From NCBI GenBank assembly GCA_038232935.1, contig JBBSMX010000058.1, positions 1 to 23,703 of the forward strand: a DNA stretch of 23,703 bases, written 5' to 3'. A model generated the notes under the pieces. The model was not told the DNA's origin. It made no database searches and saw only the letters and a list, made by a program, of their open reading frames with translations. Source of the stretch: JBBSMX01 sp038232935 (GTDB lineage Bacteria; Bacteroidota; Rhodothermia; Rhodothermales; JANQRZ01). This document shows, in pieces, positions 23,567 to 23,703 of this stretch (position 1 is its first letter; each line of letters begins with the position of its first letter). The position numbers were made by a program, and so were the translations under genes.

Positions 23567-23703
23567 GAGACGATTGGTTGTAATCTTGGGGCGACTCCTT
23601 CCTCTACTCGCTATGGCCGCCTTCTCCCTCGACTTCCGACAACGCATCCTCGATGCCGCCTTACGAGACAACGCCACCGAGCAGGCTGTCGCCGACCGCG
23701 ACC
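23561..23703 (+). mobile_element. Left end of an IS630-family element, partial
   Basis: A transposase start codon at 23613 follows a short leader. IS630 elements insert at TA dinucleotides; candidate TA sites are 23559-23560 (in the GGTTA just before the TGA) and 23580-23581. The first gives a 52-base leader and places the outer-membrane protein's stop codon inside the IS; the second leaves it in host DNA. The terminal inverted repeat cannot be confirmed because the other end is outside the window. Confidence 0.55.
23613..23703 (+). CDS. IS630-family transposase N-terminus, partial
   Basis: The ATG at 23613 opens a frame that continues to the window edge (30 codons seen). The peptide starts MAAFSLDFRQRILDAALRD and continues NATEQAVADRD. 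This is the opening helix-turn-helix of IS630/Tc1-type transposases, whose N-terminus is typically xYSxDLRxRVLxAxxxGxxxxxVAxxF. The catalytic DDE domain is outside the window, so completeness is unknown. Confidence 0.8.
   Translation, partial: MAAFSLDFRQRILDAALRDNATEQAVADRD

Overview
The window is high-GC chromosomal DNA, most likely from a member of the Rhodothermota/Rhodothermales (the Salinibacter-Rhodothermus-Rubricoccus side of the Bacteroidetes supergroup). Three things point there. Two secreted proteins end in type IX secretion (T9SS) sorting domains with a YPNP/YPNPF motif. Several genes are preceded by a Bacteroidetes-type -7 box (TAnnTTTG or a close variant). The core-gene set (S16 with a long tail, DUF3072, PspC-domain protein, DinB) fits this group. 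The taxonomic call is inference from gene content, not a database match.

Layout. Positions 1-142 hold the end of a DDE-type insertion sequence abutting smpB. Positions 143-5599, all on the minus strand, form a translation/targeting operon read ffh - rpsP - rimM - trmD - rplS - mqnA/mqnD-like gene - smpB, with a promoter near 5706. Positions 5886-7196 encode a secreted protein with nine ~29-residue Trp repeats and a T9SS tail. Positions 7539-10792 carry a tryptophan 2,3-dioxygenase-like gene, a small AhpD-fold protein, 5-formyltetrahydrofolate cyclo-ligase and a PspC-domain membrane protein, closed by a strong terminator. Positions 10871-14280 (minus) hold a helical-bundle protein of unknown function and an overlapping pair of M16 peptidase genes, one catalytic and one without the zinc site. 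A DUF3072 gene and a DinB-family gene follow.

Positions 15329-16678 are the most unusual part. A solitary PD-(D/E)XK nuclease gene with a type I restriction HsdR_N-like domain lies between two imperfect 38-bp copies of the 3' end of polA, next to an 82-bp palindromic repeat. This looks like a small island inserted at the end of polA. Full-length polA follows (928 aa, proofreading motifs intact, Tyr at the position of E. coli Phe762). Then come a T9SS-exported PhoX/DUF839-like protein and an outer-membrane protein whose last strand seems to be cut off by an IS630-family element whose transposase starts at 23613 and runs off the window.

The ffh operon combines membrane targeting (Ffh), ribosome proteins and maturation (S16, RimM, L19), tRNA m1G37 methylation (TrmD) and ribosome rescue (SmpB). 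The other genes are mostly single units with their own promoters. No tRNA, rRNA, CRISPR array or prophage was seen.
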